DNA of 64,000 bases, taken from the NCBI GenBank assembly GCA_009760855.2, contig WPIO01000189.1, positions 62,001-126,000 of the forward strand, in the 5' to 3' direction. A program made the position numbers and the translations under genes. Below, piece by piece: positions 13,901 to 24,145 of this stretch (position 1 is the stretch's first letter; each line of letters starts with the position of its first letter). The stretch comes from Cristatella mucedo (taxonomy: Eukaryota > Bryozoa > Phylactolaemata > Cristatellidae). The notes under the pieces were generated by a model. The model was not told where the DNA came from. It was given only the letters and a program-made list of their open reading frames with translations, and ran no database searches.

Positions 13901-16900
13901 CTGTTGGATTCCGAAAAACGGGTGGTACGATGCTTGGCCTGATGGGGTAGTATATCTAACAGATAGTCTGGAGCCATAGAATGAAGGGACCTAGAAGTGA
14001 GCGACAAAACCTTGAAGTCAATCCGTTGCTTGACTGGTAGCCAGTCCAAGTTACCTGTGGCTGATACAAGGCTAACTTTTTCAAGTTAGCAGAACATCTA
14101 TTAGCTTAGCTCGAGGCTTCCAGCAAGCCACAGCAGAGATGGAACTCCAAAGAATACTACCACTGCATGTGTAACATATTGCTAATTCAAGTTAGCAAGC
14201 TGCTGAACGTGTCAAGGCAATCGGCACAGCGGTGCTCTGAGCGAGAATGTGGTAAGAATGTTTTATTCAGCACACTGGAAGCAACTAACTACTAGAGAAG
14301 ATTACCTGGGCATGGCATGACGAACCAGGCGACACGCTGCTTCCACGGCGACAAGAAGAGCCGTGAGACTTGATAAAGCCGAATGAGGCCTCCACCGCAG
14401 CAGTAAACTCGACTGAGTCAGTGTGAAATGCAAGGCGTGAGTCTGATGCCTCATCACACTTTGGTAAGTTGTTGATCAAGGATAGCAGCTGAGATGATAT
14501 AGTTTTCTTCAAGAATAGCAGCTCTCGGCCATCGCCACTCTTGAGAACTGTTTCCGCAAATAGACCTGCAAGTATCCAAATTTTCCACATAAATAGGATC
14601 GCGACCAACAGCCGAGCGAGGGGTTAAAAAAGTGAACAATTAGCACACTGCATCAGCAGCGAGTGTGCACCCTGCTTGGTCGGGGCAGGGACACTTACAG
14701 CCATCCTCGATTTGCTCTACGGTGCGATTGAGAAGCTCAATGCTGTCCATGACGGCCAGTTCGTGTTCGCCGTGCGCTTCTTCCAGCTCGCGAAGGAGTG
14801 CCTCGTGGCGCCTGTCCAGTACAGCCTTGTAACTCTGCACGATACAGCCAACAAGCAAACGATCGGTGCCATCCCGAGCTGCGTAACGACGCCTCCACGC
14901 GACCAGCAGCAGCTGCTACCAATATGGGTGAGAAACAAGCGGACGTGGAAAGTGGTTATGATAGACTTACAATGCAGCGACTTATTCAGCTACCGGTTAC
15001 CATCAGGTGAGACATCTGCCCGATGGCACAACTAGTCGGGCCTAGCCAAGTACGAGTGCCCTGGTAGAAAACTGCCGCCACAACAGGATTACCACGCGGG
15101 CACAGACACGACAACAAGAGCAATCGCAAGAACCGACCAGCCAGCACAGAGCATCGACTGCTAAAAGCAGAAGTTGCATCCGAGAGCACACTGAGTGCAG
15201 AACAAAAGCAACAACACTTCTCATACCTTCGACCTGGTGTAGCCAAGAAGGCATAAAGAAAAATATTACGTGAGTTGAACAAACGGCACTAGGTACGATT
15301 AAGCATCGTCTAGCATATGCCGAGGCACGAGGGCACACAGAATATGTGCAAAGGATGGCACACAGAATATATGACCAGGCATGATGGCACGCAGAATATG
15401 TGCCACGGCATGATGGCACACAGACAGAATATCGTGCGCAAAAGGAAGAATGGCCGCAGGCCTCCAAGGATCGACCAAAAAAGAATAGGTCGAGATATTT
15501 CGATGCTCAACATACCCGTTAACCTGTGATTGTGTGCCCCTGAAAAAGGCCCCTCCTTCACACTTAATCCTGAATATGCAAATGGCATACATTTTACTGC
15601 TATTCAAAACAACTATCCCTGGCTGCTCACTGGCAGTACAGTGGCCACCGCATTCAAACAGAGAGGCTTGGTCTGGAACAGCAGAGGCCAAAATGAACCG
15701 AGATCCGAGAAATTACATGTTCATCACAAGGCCGTGGGATGGGGCAAAAGCTCGAATGAGTGGCTGGGGGTAGGAGTCCACACTCTTCACTAACACATCT
15801 GCTAGCTCTACCCCCATCCATTATTTACTGGCATTGTCGGATGTGCTGGGGTCCTACCCTGCAGTTGAGAGCTATTGCAATGAAGACCTGGGAAAATGCC
15901 AGAGGCGATGATAAGAAACTATTAGTCATCGGGGGGGGGGATCAGTTCCCTGAAATTAGTTCTTAGCTACCAAACACTGTTCGTCCTAGTAATCATTGCA
16001 GTCTGTAGATTCAACCTGGCACTACAGATTCGAGGTGTTCGTGCACTTCAGCAAGTATGGTAATCGCCCTACTGGCAGGCTCGAGTTTCTTCATACCAAG
16101 AGCCTGAAGCTGCCCTTAAGTCAACTTCTCCGCCATCGGTCGAACATATCAGGTCATATGGATCAAGTGTACTAAGCCGCCTAGCACTCATCAACAGGCA
16201 AATAAACTCTCCGAGTTCTTCTTGCTTAGCCCCTGCTGCACCAACCATACAAACTGCAAAGTCGTTAACGTTAACACTATCTGCCACTCCTACAAACTTG
16301 GGTGTAACTTTTTTGCATGCTCGTAGCAGCAGCACCAAGCTTCATCGTATGTGTGTGTGTGTGTGGTCTTAAAACACCGCACAGCAAAGTTAGCAAGCAA
16401 ATGAGAATTAGGGCTTGCACAGCATCAGACGCACCATTCTTCGATCGGCCACTGCCACCAACCAGCAAGACTTAGGAGCACGAGCTCAAGGCGAAGCCAA
16501 GCTCAGCCGCAGCGGGGCGGCGGCTACTGCAGGGGGGCACGGCTATGCGCGTGGGCGTGGCATGGATTCGCAGAGGCGGTGGCGGCTCGTCGCCGTACCT
16601 GCAGGGCTTCGAACAGACGACTCTTGGCATCGTCTCGTTGCGACTGCAGAGAGGTGAGAGCAACCTGCAGGTCGATGCCGGCCTCGGCACAGAGTCGCAC
16701 CTTGGAGCGAGCCTCGTCCACCAGACAGGCGAGATCGGCTGCTTCGCGCTGCTCCAAGGCGGCCGAGAGGCGTTCGCACTGGTGCGAGCCGCCAGCGGCG
16801 GATGCTCGATGCATGCCGCCGGCTCCGGTACACAGCTCGCAGGCAGGTACCTGCGACTCGGAAGCGATCCACACACAGCTAAGCTTCGGGGGCAACTGCA

Positions 16901-19900
16901 GGTGCCGACACTCGACAGAGCTTGGACGGTGAGAGAAGGCAGATATACGGGGGAGGAGGGACGGCTTGCTGATCGCTGTCACTCGGCAGCAAGCATGCTA
17001 ACAGTGAAGTGGCTCGAAACACAATACACAATGGCCACTACTGGAACAAACATTGTGCAACGTGGCAGCCATATAAGCCTATCCTGCCATCGGACGAAGT
17101 AAGGCGCGACTATATCCTTTGCAGCAATTGTAAAGCACCTAAAAAGAGATTGAGTTCTCTGATAGAGCTTTATCGAATGTATCATTATTATTATTATTAT
17201 TATTATTATAACTATTATCTGCCTGACCAGACTATTGCAGGCAGGAGCTATGTTTCAGCCAATTAAAGCTGTGTGTCACTTCCACTGTTTTGCCCAGCTG
17301 CCAGGAACACACCTGAGCACGTGCTCAGGCACCCGTTTAACTGCAAGCAAAAAGTTGGTAAGACAAAGAGGCATGCTACCTCTAACCACATTATGCTTTT
17401 AACATTGAGCATGCTACCACTAACCATTCGATCATGCTTCCCTTACAGCATATGTCAAGTGCCTAGAGAGAGATTAAGTTCTCTGAGGGTGCTATACAAA
17501 TGAACTACTATCATATATTACTATTAAGAATCGTTACGCTCACACACAGCTCACGTGATTAAGTGCGGAAAAAGTTGCGGGCAGCAGTTTGGTAGCTACC
17601 AACACTCACTGTAGGTGCATATAAAAAAATAACACGCCGCTAGTAGTACGACGTGAGAGTTCCATTAGTGAAATTACACATAAGACTTTATTTGGTCTGA
17701 AATCGGCATAATACTGCCCCTAGGTCTGAGTCTTGGGTATGGGGCTCGCACTTAACAAACCAGGTTCAAGTGGGCTCAAGTCCTGCAGCTGGCAATATAG
17801 GATACCATCTTCTGACTCTTTGGAGTCTTAGCCCAGGGGTGAGGTGTCTCACACTTCACAGCTCCGGCCGTGAGTTCAAGTCCTGCAGCAGGCTTTCCTT
17901 TATGGCCACTGCAAGTTAGGGGACTGCCGCAAAAGCTCGACTACAAACATTGTAATCGCAACAGCTCGACTACGAATATTTAAATGAGGCCCTGTTTACT
18001 TTATCTCAGGGTCCTTCAGAGTGGGCATGAGTGTGCAGGTTATCAATCCTTCGAGGTAAGCGTTCCGAGTACGGCTTAAATTTATTTCTTGAGTATTAAT
18101 AATAACAAGTGGGCATGACTGGACTCAAGCTAGCAGCATTGGCAAAGCTCCAAAACACTATATCGCTTTCGAAAACAACCAACTGCAGGCGACAGGAATC
18201 TGTGTGATAGTGTTTGATTGGGTCATCAACTCACAATATATGCATTTGAACAGTTTGAAACTTATAGGGAGATGATTTTGCGCACATAAAATCTTTACTA
18301 CAGTCCTCAGCTATCCAGCAAAGTAGGGCGTGGCCGAGGGGAGGTAACTCAAACTCCACAGGTGGCAGTAAGGGCTGAGCTGGAGCTCCAGCTCTTTCAA
18401 GTTACATGCAACCACTTTTTCCACCGCACTTCATCAAAACTGACGAACACTTCTCGGGCATTACCTATTGCCTCTTTCAAGGATAGGTAAACAATCTTAG
18501 CTGATCTACCAGCTTCTTTGGTTTAGCAGCAGCAGAGCATAATCGGCTATCACTACCACTTGCAGTGGGCAATAAACGATCGCCCAAATTCAGGATTCGA
18601 ACCCACGACCTCGGTGGAGAAGAGCGAGCACATTACCATATTTCGATCCATAGGTGGAAAAGAGGCGGTGCAGCCTTAGAGATCACTCGAATATGGCTCT
18701 ACTCCCTCATCTCCCTTTGCCTAAACTGGCAAAAATTAATATTTGGATGGAGAAACATTAAAGCATTTCAATTGTGAGTGTTTTGAGGAACTGCCTGTTA
18801 GTGTTATCCTTATTTCTAACTATATCATCAGTCAATCAAGGCAACACAATTCCTAGCCTAACCATAATTGGGGACAGTGCTATAATGAAGGAATGGATCT
18901 TTCTTTTGGCAATCCACATACTTCTGCAGTCGAGCCACATTGGCGTCTTGGGAAAATTCAGCTGAAGGAGTCTTGATCGCTTGCTATGCCGCATATATTT
19001 TTTGTTTCTTTCCTCACTGCATCTCGAGCATGCCCAGTAGCACCTTGTGCTGCTGTGTTCACGGGGAGCTTTCAGTAAGCCCACCACCATAGACTGGTCA
19101 GGGCATCGCCTGGAGTCCCACCGAAGCTGCCTCACCACAAAGTACACAAACTCTGTGGGCTGCTGGATATAGCGCTAAGTCGATAGGGAAATGTATGCTG
19201 CCCCCAGGGTAATAATAAAGATGCACTTGATAAAGTACCCTCAGAGAACTCAATCTCTTTCTAGGCGCTTTACATTTGCTGCAAAGGGAAACGTGATTGA
19301 ATGGTGAGTAATATCATGCTTGATAAACAACATGAATAACATGGTTAGGGGTGACATGCACAGGGTCAGCATGCAAGTGTGGTTAGTGGCAGCATGCACA
19401 GTGTCAGCATGCACAGGCACGTGATATTAATAGAAATCAGAATGCCGAATTAGTGGTGAGAATATGCTTGCCTAGGTTGCGAGCCTGTCCGACGGAACTC
19501 CATGTAAGCCCAAAGCTGAAGCATGCATCAAGCTACACTGTTGGCTTTCATTCACCGCACTACTTGTGCAGCACAGCTGACACGCATGCAGCTACTACCA
19601 GCCAAAACGGCGTTTGCAATTAGTGAACAGCATTCACCATGCGTGTGCGGGCGCAGGTGTGGATGTTGTGTGTAAGCTCCTCCAAGTATAAAAAAATAAA
19701 TACCTGCAGCTAATGACAGCTAGCCTACACAAATTAGATTAACACTCTGACAACCATGAGCTTGCGAGCAAGGGCCGTTTCGAGAATGTTATAAAAGCAT
19801 TTGCTTCACTAGGCAACAGCAGTCTGACACGCCGAGCAGAGAGGAGGAGAAGCGGTCATCATCAGCAAGTCTCTCACCTGACATGACCTGCAGAAAAGCG

Positions 19901-22334
19901 CGAGCATCTCCCGAGGGTGAGCCGAGCAGCTTCGTCTCGCTCCACCACAGGTCGGCAACGACCGCCCAGCAGGTGCAGACCAATCATCATCACTCTTAGC
20001 AAGTGGAACCACCTGCCACAAACACACGGTGTCCTCCACAATGCTGCCACCACTGCAGGACAGCGGTGGCCACAGGCCGATGGGGCTACGGCAAACGTGC
20101 CGACACAGCAAGCGGACATGATGAGTGGGTCGGTGGGTTAGGATGCTGGGAACTGTAAGCAGCAGGCCACAGCTGCACAAAGGACATATAGTGAGACTAC
20201 CTCAAACCAAGTGCTAAACACTAGGCTACCCATTGGCTACTACCAAAACTAACGTATTAGAATGCCTGGATAATAATAATTATAATAATAAAACACATAG
20301 CATCCTCGGAGAATTGAATCTCTTTCCAGGCACTTTACATGTGGAGATCAGGGCACATCAACTAGAAAGACTAGCTAGTAGGCAGTAATGGAATATTACC
20401 AGACATGCCTGTAAACTATGCAATGAGAGCAGTCACAGAACCGAAAAAAGTAATGAGAATATGAGCAGCCACACCAACTTAGCGCTCGAGTATTGATTTC
20501 TCAATAAACAAGCAGCAGCACTCCACCTGGCTGGAAGTCAGCCGTTGATTAGGTTGATAACATTAGTAATAATAATAATAATAATAATAATAAACTTTTT
20601 CTGTGCACTTTATACACAGGCAAACAAACAAATTTCAGGTGGACGAAGAAAAGGCTGTGAAGAACAGATTCAATTGCATTTCCCTTTGCAGCAAATGTAA
20701 AGCGCCTGGAGAGAGAGATTGAGTTCTCTGAGGGCGCTTTATCAAGTGCATTATTATTATTGTTGTTAGATTCTTTTTGAAACTCGTCGAATCCGGAAAT
20801 GACGTCACACGGATCGGTAAAGGGGAGCATACCGAGAGCACTGTCTCTTCAGAGATCTGAAAAAATGACATAAGTTAGAAGAAGAGGTAGTGCAACTGGA
20901 GGCCTGTTTAGCATTTAATTCAGATGTGCAGGTCTGAGCAAGAGTACGGCGTGAGTGGCAGAATCACGAAAGCCTAGATTGAGCTTGGTGATTATATCGT
21001 CGAAATGATGTGCATACATTTGGAACACTCTCTGGACGAAAGTTGGTAGTTGACATCTACTCTTTGAATCCCACCACTGAGATAGTACCCAAACCATTGT
21101 AGCACCAAGCCAGTAATATCTAGGCGAGAGACGACATGCACTCACGTCAGCCTTCAACTATTCCTGTGACCTAAGAGAAACGCCTTCACATAAAGATAAG
21201 TGCTGCCACAACACTACCAGGCTTGTTCAGCCATAACTGCTTCATTCTACAGGCTCCCCGTGCCCTCCATTAATTGAAAAGCAGCTAGCAAGCCTGACCT
21301 CATCTCGACACACCTTAACATGATCCAGTCAGAAATCACAACGGCCACCAACCAGAAATGGGACAAGGCTTCCACAGGACTGCAATGCAAAACAAAGAAA
21401 GTGGGGGTGTCTCACCTTGTGATCTTCAAAGCACCTCATGTAGTGATGCGCTGCCACACAGTTAGGACAGATGAAACTGTCACAGTCACAGCAGTGGGCC
21501 ACGGCCGCCTCCTTGGCCTTGCAGCTCGTGCACACGAGTGTTACATCCGAGCAACTGAATGAGGCGAGCTGAGCTGCTGCTACCTGCTGCTGCTGCTCGT
21601 GACCCTTTCCACGGGCGTCCGCTGACATTGACAGCGAAACGATTTCACTTGATAACAGCAGCACTGTCTCAATGTGTCCACAAAGAGTGGCCTACGTCGA
21701 AAGAAAGATCAGCAAGCTTAACAACAGGACAGGTAAGCAAGGTTTATGAAACCAATAGACGCAATGGGCTATTAACGGTCAGAAAAAACTTCATGACCAT
21801 AACTATACGGCGGTTGGCACGACAGCAAGAGCAGCTACTGCATGCACCCCCCCCCCTGCAACTAGCACCATCAATATGATGCAGAACCATCATGCAGCAA
21901 CTTGACAATACTAGCAAAAAATATGCCCTGCTACCGTTTCACATTACCTGCTTGCACTTGGGACAGTGGATGCTCTCTCTCTTGTTGCTGTGCAACAACG
22001 AAGTAGTTCCGCTCGGTGACAAAGGGCTGTCTGTGTCACCAGTAGACAACGACCGCCGATCACCTGCCGCTTCGGATACCATGATAGAGCAACAAGCCTT
22101 GCAAACGATGTGTAGACATGACAACAATCCCGGTGCCTCACCGTAAGCACCGCCACAGCGTACACAGCACTCGCCACAGCGGTACTGAGGCTTGAGACTA
22201 CGTTCGACGTTTCCGTCGGAATCATCCAATGACTCATCCTCATCTAGCGGTTTGTCGAGCAGAAGCATTTGCTGCATTTCATATGCTGAGGGCGATACGA
22301 TGCTTCCACTGAGAAGTGTCATGTGACTTAACAT
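7828..22334 (-). CDS. brat: Brat-type TRIM-NHL protein, 15 coding exons
   Basis: Seen: 15 exons with GT-AG borders join in a consistent phase to 3180 nt, 1059 residues plus stop, close to the fly protein's length. Domain order: C3HC4 RING (C57, C60, C73, H75, C78, C81, C124, C127), B-box 1 (about 183-220), B-box 2 (about 250-289), coiled coil (about 290-430), low-complexity linker, and a six-bladed NHL propeller (about 790-1059). Known: Brat binds mRNA through its NHL domain, represses translation with Pumilio and Nanos partners, and controls growth and neural stem-cell differentiation. The fly protein has no RING. Here a complete RING suggests ubiquitin-ligase activity as well (inference). 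The NHL blades keep hallmark strings such as [27 protein letters not shown] and [10 protein letters not shown]. The start at 22334 follows a splice acceptor at 22345-22346. The frame is open upstream, so an extra N-terminal exon is possible. Introns hold LINE and SINE fragments. Confidence 0.93.
8144..8321 (-). CDS. brat: brat exon 14: NHL later blades
   Basis: 178 nt. It encodes [35 protein letters not shown] and [12 protein letters not shown]. The donor is GTGAGGC. Confidence 0.93.
8413..8564 (-). CDS. brat: brat exon 13: NHL middle blades
   Basis: 152 nt. It encodes [35 protein letters not shown] and YFVCDFK. The donor is GTGAGTTT. Confidence 0.93.
8692..8880 (-). CDS. brat: brat exon 12: NHL blade 2
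   Basis: 189 nt. It encodes [33 protein letters not shown] and [19 protein letters not shown]. The acceptor is TGCCTGCAG and the donor GTAGGTAT. Confidence 0.93.
9139..9299 (-). CDS. brat: brat exon 11: NHL blade 1
   Basis: 161 nt. It encodes [38 protein letters not shown] and YQFGVPG, the strongly conserved start of the Brat propeller. The donor is GTATGTCC. Confidence 0.93.
9429..9714 (-). CDS. brat: brat exon 10: linker before the NHL domain
   Basis: 286 nt. Pro/Gly/Ser-rich, ending [12 protein letters not shown] just before the first NHL blade. The acceptor (ATTGTCAAG) is unremarkable and the donor is GTAACA. Phase is consistent with both sides. Confidence 0.78.
9954..10052 (-). CDS. 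brat: brat exon 9: short linker exon
   Basis: 99 nt encoding [19 protein letters not shown] and a short basic tail. The phases fit both neighbours. The acceptor is GCTTGCAG and the donor GTAAGTAG. Confidence 0.75.
10440..10600 (-). mobile_element. LINE-B 3' fragment, degraded
   Basis: It resembles the LINE-B 3' end (landmarks CGGTAGCCAA, AACAAAGAGGAAGTGG, AAGCATAGC on the plus strand) with many substitutions. It lies in the intron between brat exons 9 and 8. Confidence 0.55.
11835..12086 (-). CDS. brat: brat exon 8: linker
   Basis: 252 nt, phase 1 in and phase 1 out. The acceptor GTTGTAG follows a run of CTG repeats. It encodes [20 protein letters not shown] and then a Ser-rich linker with [11 protein letters not shown]. 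The donor is GTATGTAA. Confidence 0.72.
12195..12480 (-). CDS. brat: brat exon 7: Ser/Leu-rich linker
   Basis: 286 nt, phase 0 in and phase 1 out. Low-complexity Ser, Ala and Leu sequence with no recognised domain. It is supported by reading phase and splice borders (CTTTAG, GTTAGTG) rather than by conservation. Confidence 0.75.
13498..14047 (-). mobile_element. LINE-A copy, 5'-truncated
   Basis: About 550 bp: (ATT)n tail at 13498-13515, 3' untranslated part, and the last ~98 codons of the family's C-terminal domain (13753-14049). It is nearly identical to 3170-4017 and 37003-37717. It lies in the intron between brat exons 7 and 6, in the same orientation as the gene. Confidence 0.88.
14306..14565 (-). 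CDS. brat: brat exon 6: end of coiled coil
   Basis: 260 nt; its first two bases complete a Cys codon. It encodes [20 protein letters not shown], the end of the coiled-coil region seen in TRIM-NHL proteins. The acceptor is ACTTGCAG and the donor GTAATC. Confidence 0.88.
14699..14834 (-). CDS. brat: brat exon 5: coiled coil
   Basis: 136 nt, ends in phase 1. It encodes [19 protein letters not shown] and the following helix, typical of the TRIM coiled coil. The donor is GTAAGTG. Confidence 0.88.
15318..15432. repeat. Minisatellite, ~28-bp unit
   Basis: Four imperfect units share the core GGCACACAGAATATGTG, starting near 15331, 15357, 15385 and 15415. It lies in the intron between brat exons 5 and 4. 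Confidence 0.75.
16599..16850 (-). CDS. brat: brat exon 4: end of B-box 2 and coiled coil start
   Basis: 252 nt, phase 0. CELC and two histidines complete B-box 2. Heptad-rich sequence follows ([13 protein letters not shown], then [11 protein letters not shown]). The acceptor is GAGTCGCAG and the donor GTACGG. Confidence 0.88.
17113..17219 (+). mobile_element. LINE-A 3' end fragment
   Basis: The family's last ~60 bases (CAGCAATTGTAAAGCACCT, then GATTGAGTTCTCT) followed by an (ATT)n tail. It lies in the intron between brat exons 4 and 3, antisense to the gene. Confidence 0.75.
17371..17527 (+). mobile_element. LINE-A 3' end fragment
   Basis: The family's 3' untranslated region and end (CATGCTACCACTAACCATTC, then GAGAGATTAAGTTCTCTGAG), with a decayed ATT-rich tail. 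Confidence 0.7.
17736..17935 (+). mobile_element. Two adjacent tRNA-related SINE fragments
   Basis: Two similar segments each carry a B-box-like stretch (GGGCTCAAGTCCTGCAGC near 17772 and GAGTTCAAGTCCTGCAGC near 17872). The second continues with a body like SINE-2 (CTTTCCTTTATGGCCACTG). Degraded, so the family assignment is tentative. Confidence 0.45.
18544..18648 (-). mobile_element. tRNA-derived SINE (SINE-2)
   Basis: On the minus strand it has GAGGTCGTGGGTTCGAATCC (a near-perfect pol III B box), then GGCGATCGTTTATTGCCC and a CTGCAAGTGGTAGTGATAGC end. It is an intronic copy within brat. Confidence 0.68.
19209..19424 (-). mobile_element. LINE-A 3' untranslated fragment
   Basis: A short ATT tail at 19209-19218, then the family's end and untranslated region up to about 19424. 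No coding part remains. It is intronic to brat. Confidence 0.8.
19878..20012 (-). CDS. brat: brat exon 3: first half of B-box 2
   Basis: 135 nt, phase 0. It begins [10 protein letters not shown], directly continuing the FEDHK end of exon 2, and holds ligands C250, H253, C262 and C265 of B-box 2 ([16 protein letters not shown]). The donor is GTGAGAG. Confidence 0.88.
20270..20341 (-). mobile_element. LINE-A 3' tip
   Basis: ATT-rich tail (about 20270-20290) plus roughly 50 bases of the family's end (TCGGAGAATTGAATCTCTTT, CACTTTACAT). Confidence 0.65.
20671..20767 (+). mobile_element. LINE-A 3' tip, plus orientation
   Basis: CAGCAAATGTAAAGCGCCTG, then GATTGAGTTCTCTGAGGGCG and an ATT tail. A separate (TAA)n run lies at 20563-20592, giving a small inverted arrangement of tails. 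Confidence 0.75.
21416..21691 (-). CDS. brat: brat exon 2: B-box 1
   Basis: 276 nt, phase 0 at both ends. It encodes a Gln/Ala-rich lead and then B-box 1 with CTSC, CCDC, CPNC and the HH/H ligands. The acceptor is GACGTAG and the donor GTGAGA. Confidence 0.9.
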
Positions 22335-22345
22335 TCCTTTGCAAT
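21948..22345 (-). CDS. brat: brat exon 1: start codon and RING finger
   Basis: Coding from ATG at 22334. The acceptor AACAG ends at 22346 and the donor is GTAATG below 21948. It encodes 129 residues including the whole RING, with a 42-residue insert between the sixth and seventh metal ligands. An acidic stretch ([11 protein letters not shown]) precedes the RING. Confidence 0.9.
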
Positions 22346-22517
22346 CTGTTTTTAAGAGAGAATGGTAGCAGACATCAGGTGAAGGCCATGCATTACAGCT
22401 AAGCAAGCCCAGTCACACCCAACTTACAAAAAAAGGCAAAGAACAGCTGATTCAACAATCTCATTAATATAGCAGCAGCAAAGAATTAGCAGCTTTCCCG
22501 TTTGCAGTGAGTATTCA

Positions 22518-24145
22518 AGATTTGAGGTTTGTACGAGGTATTGGTAAACCGTGGGATGCCAAAAAGCCGCGGTACTATGCTTGGCTTGGTGTGACAGTAG
22601 ATCTGATAGGTAGGCTGGAGCCAAAGAGTGAATGAAGGGACCTAAAAGTGAGCGATAAAACTTTTAAGTCGATCCGTTGCTTGACTGGTAGCCAGCGCAG
22701 GTCGGCCAGAACTGGTGTGTTGTGGCAACTGCGACGCTCACGACAGGCAAGCCTAGCTGCGGAGTTTTGCACCAGCTGAAAGCACCTGATTGCTCATGCC
22801 GGTAGGCCAGCAAGCAGTGAGTTACAGAAGTCAAGTCGGGATGTCACAAATGCATGGACCAGCTTAGACGTGGTATCCTTATCTAAACAAGCCCGAATTT
22901 TAGCAATGTTATGTAGCTGAAAGTAGGCGGACTTGATTGTGGTGGAGCTGATGTGGTCGTCTAACGAGAGGTCACTTTGGAACATGACATCTAGATTTCG
23001 AGCTGATTCAACAGGAGGTATGCTGGTAGAGCCAATGTTGAGCGTTAGTCTTTCCAACTTCTGAATCACACTGGGTTTGCCCATTAGTTTTATCATCGTT
23101 TAGTTTAAGAAAATTTGCTGCCATCATTGTGCAGATGTCATCAATATAAGCAGCGAGTTGAGAGAATGTGAGGTGCTCGAAGGCTGGGAGGAATCAAAGC
23201 AAAGGCACCACTGTGTGTCATCCGCATAGAAGTGAAAGCCTAGATTGTGCTTGGCAATCACATCAGCAAGAGGCAGAGTATAAACCGTGAAAAGAACCGG
23301 ACCTAGCACGGAGCCCTGAGGTACGCCATATTTCAGAGGTACCTCAGATGATCTTTGTTCATTCACGTCAATACTCTGGAGTCTCCCACTGAGATTTCTA
23401 ATGTATCTCCGTCAGTAACTCCACAAAGTCATAAAGACCATGTGGGCGTTACGCAGGAGAGTTTTGTATAGCGCACTCACAGCCTAAGCGGCTTTCGGTA
23501 CGCATTCGGTAGCCAACAGACTTCGTCTCACGCAACAAAGAGAAAGTGGCAAGCATAGCAGAGTCAGGAGAGCAGTTGAGGTAGTGAGTAGCATAGAAGT
23601 AGCAGCTCAGGACCGCTGAAAAAGATGTGCCATAGTCGGCAGTTGGAGAGTAGATGTCGTTACTGCAGAGCAGTGCCAGTGATGCCCAGGCGAGATGAGA
23701 GGCGCTCTAGAAGAACTTTGTGATCGTTGGTATCAAAAGCTGCCGAAAGATCGAGCAAAACAAGCAGACACACTCTACCCATTCCTGCATTCCTAAGTAG
23801 GTCGTTGTATACCCTAAGCAATGCTGACTCTGTGGAGTCTAAAGCCAGACTGGAATTTACTAGCAAGGTGTGAGGTTTAATATATGAGTTCAGCTGGTCC
23901 ACCACGATCCGTTCCAGTGCCTTTGATAGGAATGGTAGAAGGGAGACTGGGCGGTAGTTGCTCAAGTTCTCTTGGTCTAGTGTTGCTTTCTTGAGGTGGC
24001 TTTTTGAAAGGTGCTGGGACGTGACCTGAGGCTAATGACATATTAATGATGTTAGCTGTGCATGGTAGCAACAGATCAATGCAAAGTAGGAGCAGGACAG
24101 TAAGAATCGGGTCCAAACTTGTTGGCATCACGAAACAAACCCTGC
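22518..24145 (-). mobile_element. LINE-A copy with reverse transcriptase segments, interrupted
   Basis: The minus strand encodes reverse transcriptase pieces: [19 protein letters not shown] and LLDLSAAFDTNDHKVLLERL (23660-23965), then [13 protein letters not shown] and FYADDTQW (23124-23366), then the thumb and C-terminal domain (22518-23096). The YADD catalytic motif survives but several frameshifts break the frame. The 3' untranslated end is missing. The coding order is interrupted at 23398-23657 by a LINE-B fragment. A CR1/L2-like clade is inferred from the C-terminal domain. Confidence 0.85.
23398..23657 (-). mobile_element. LINE-B 3' fragment nested in LINE-A
   Basis: It is close to the 3' end of LINE-B (same landmarks as 1587-1840 and 30498-30750) and sits between the two halves of the LINE-A reverse transcriptase. 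About ten residues of the host element are missing at the junction. Confidence 0.85.

Noticed and set aside
18325-18410. Possible tRNA-like or SINE segment (GGCGTGGCCGAGGGGAGG)
   Set aside because: Only the first part resembles a tRNA head. No clear B box and no second copy in this window.
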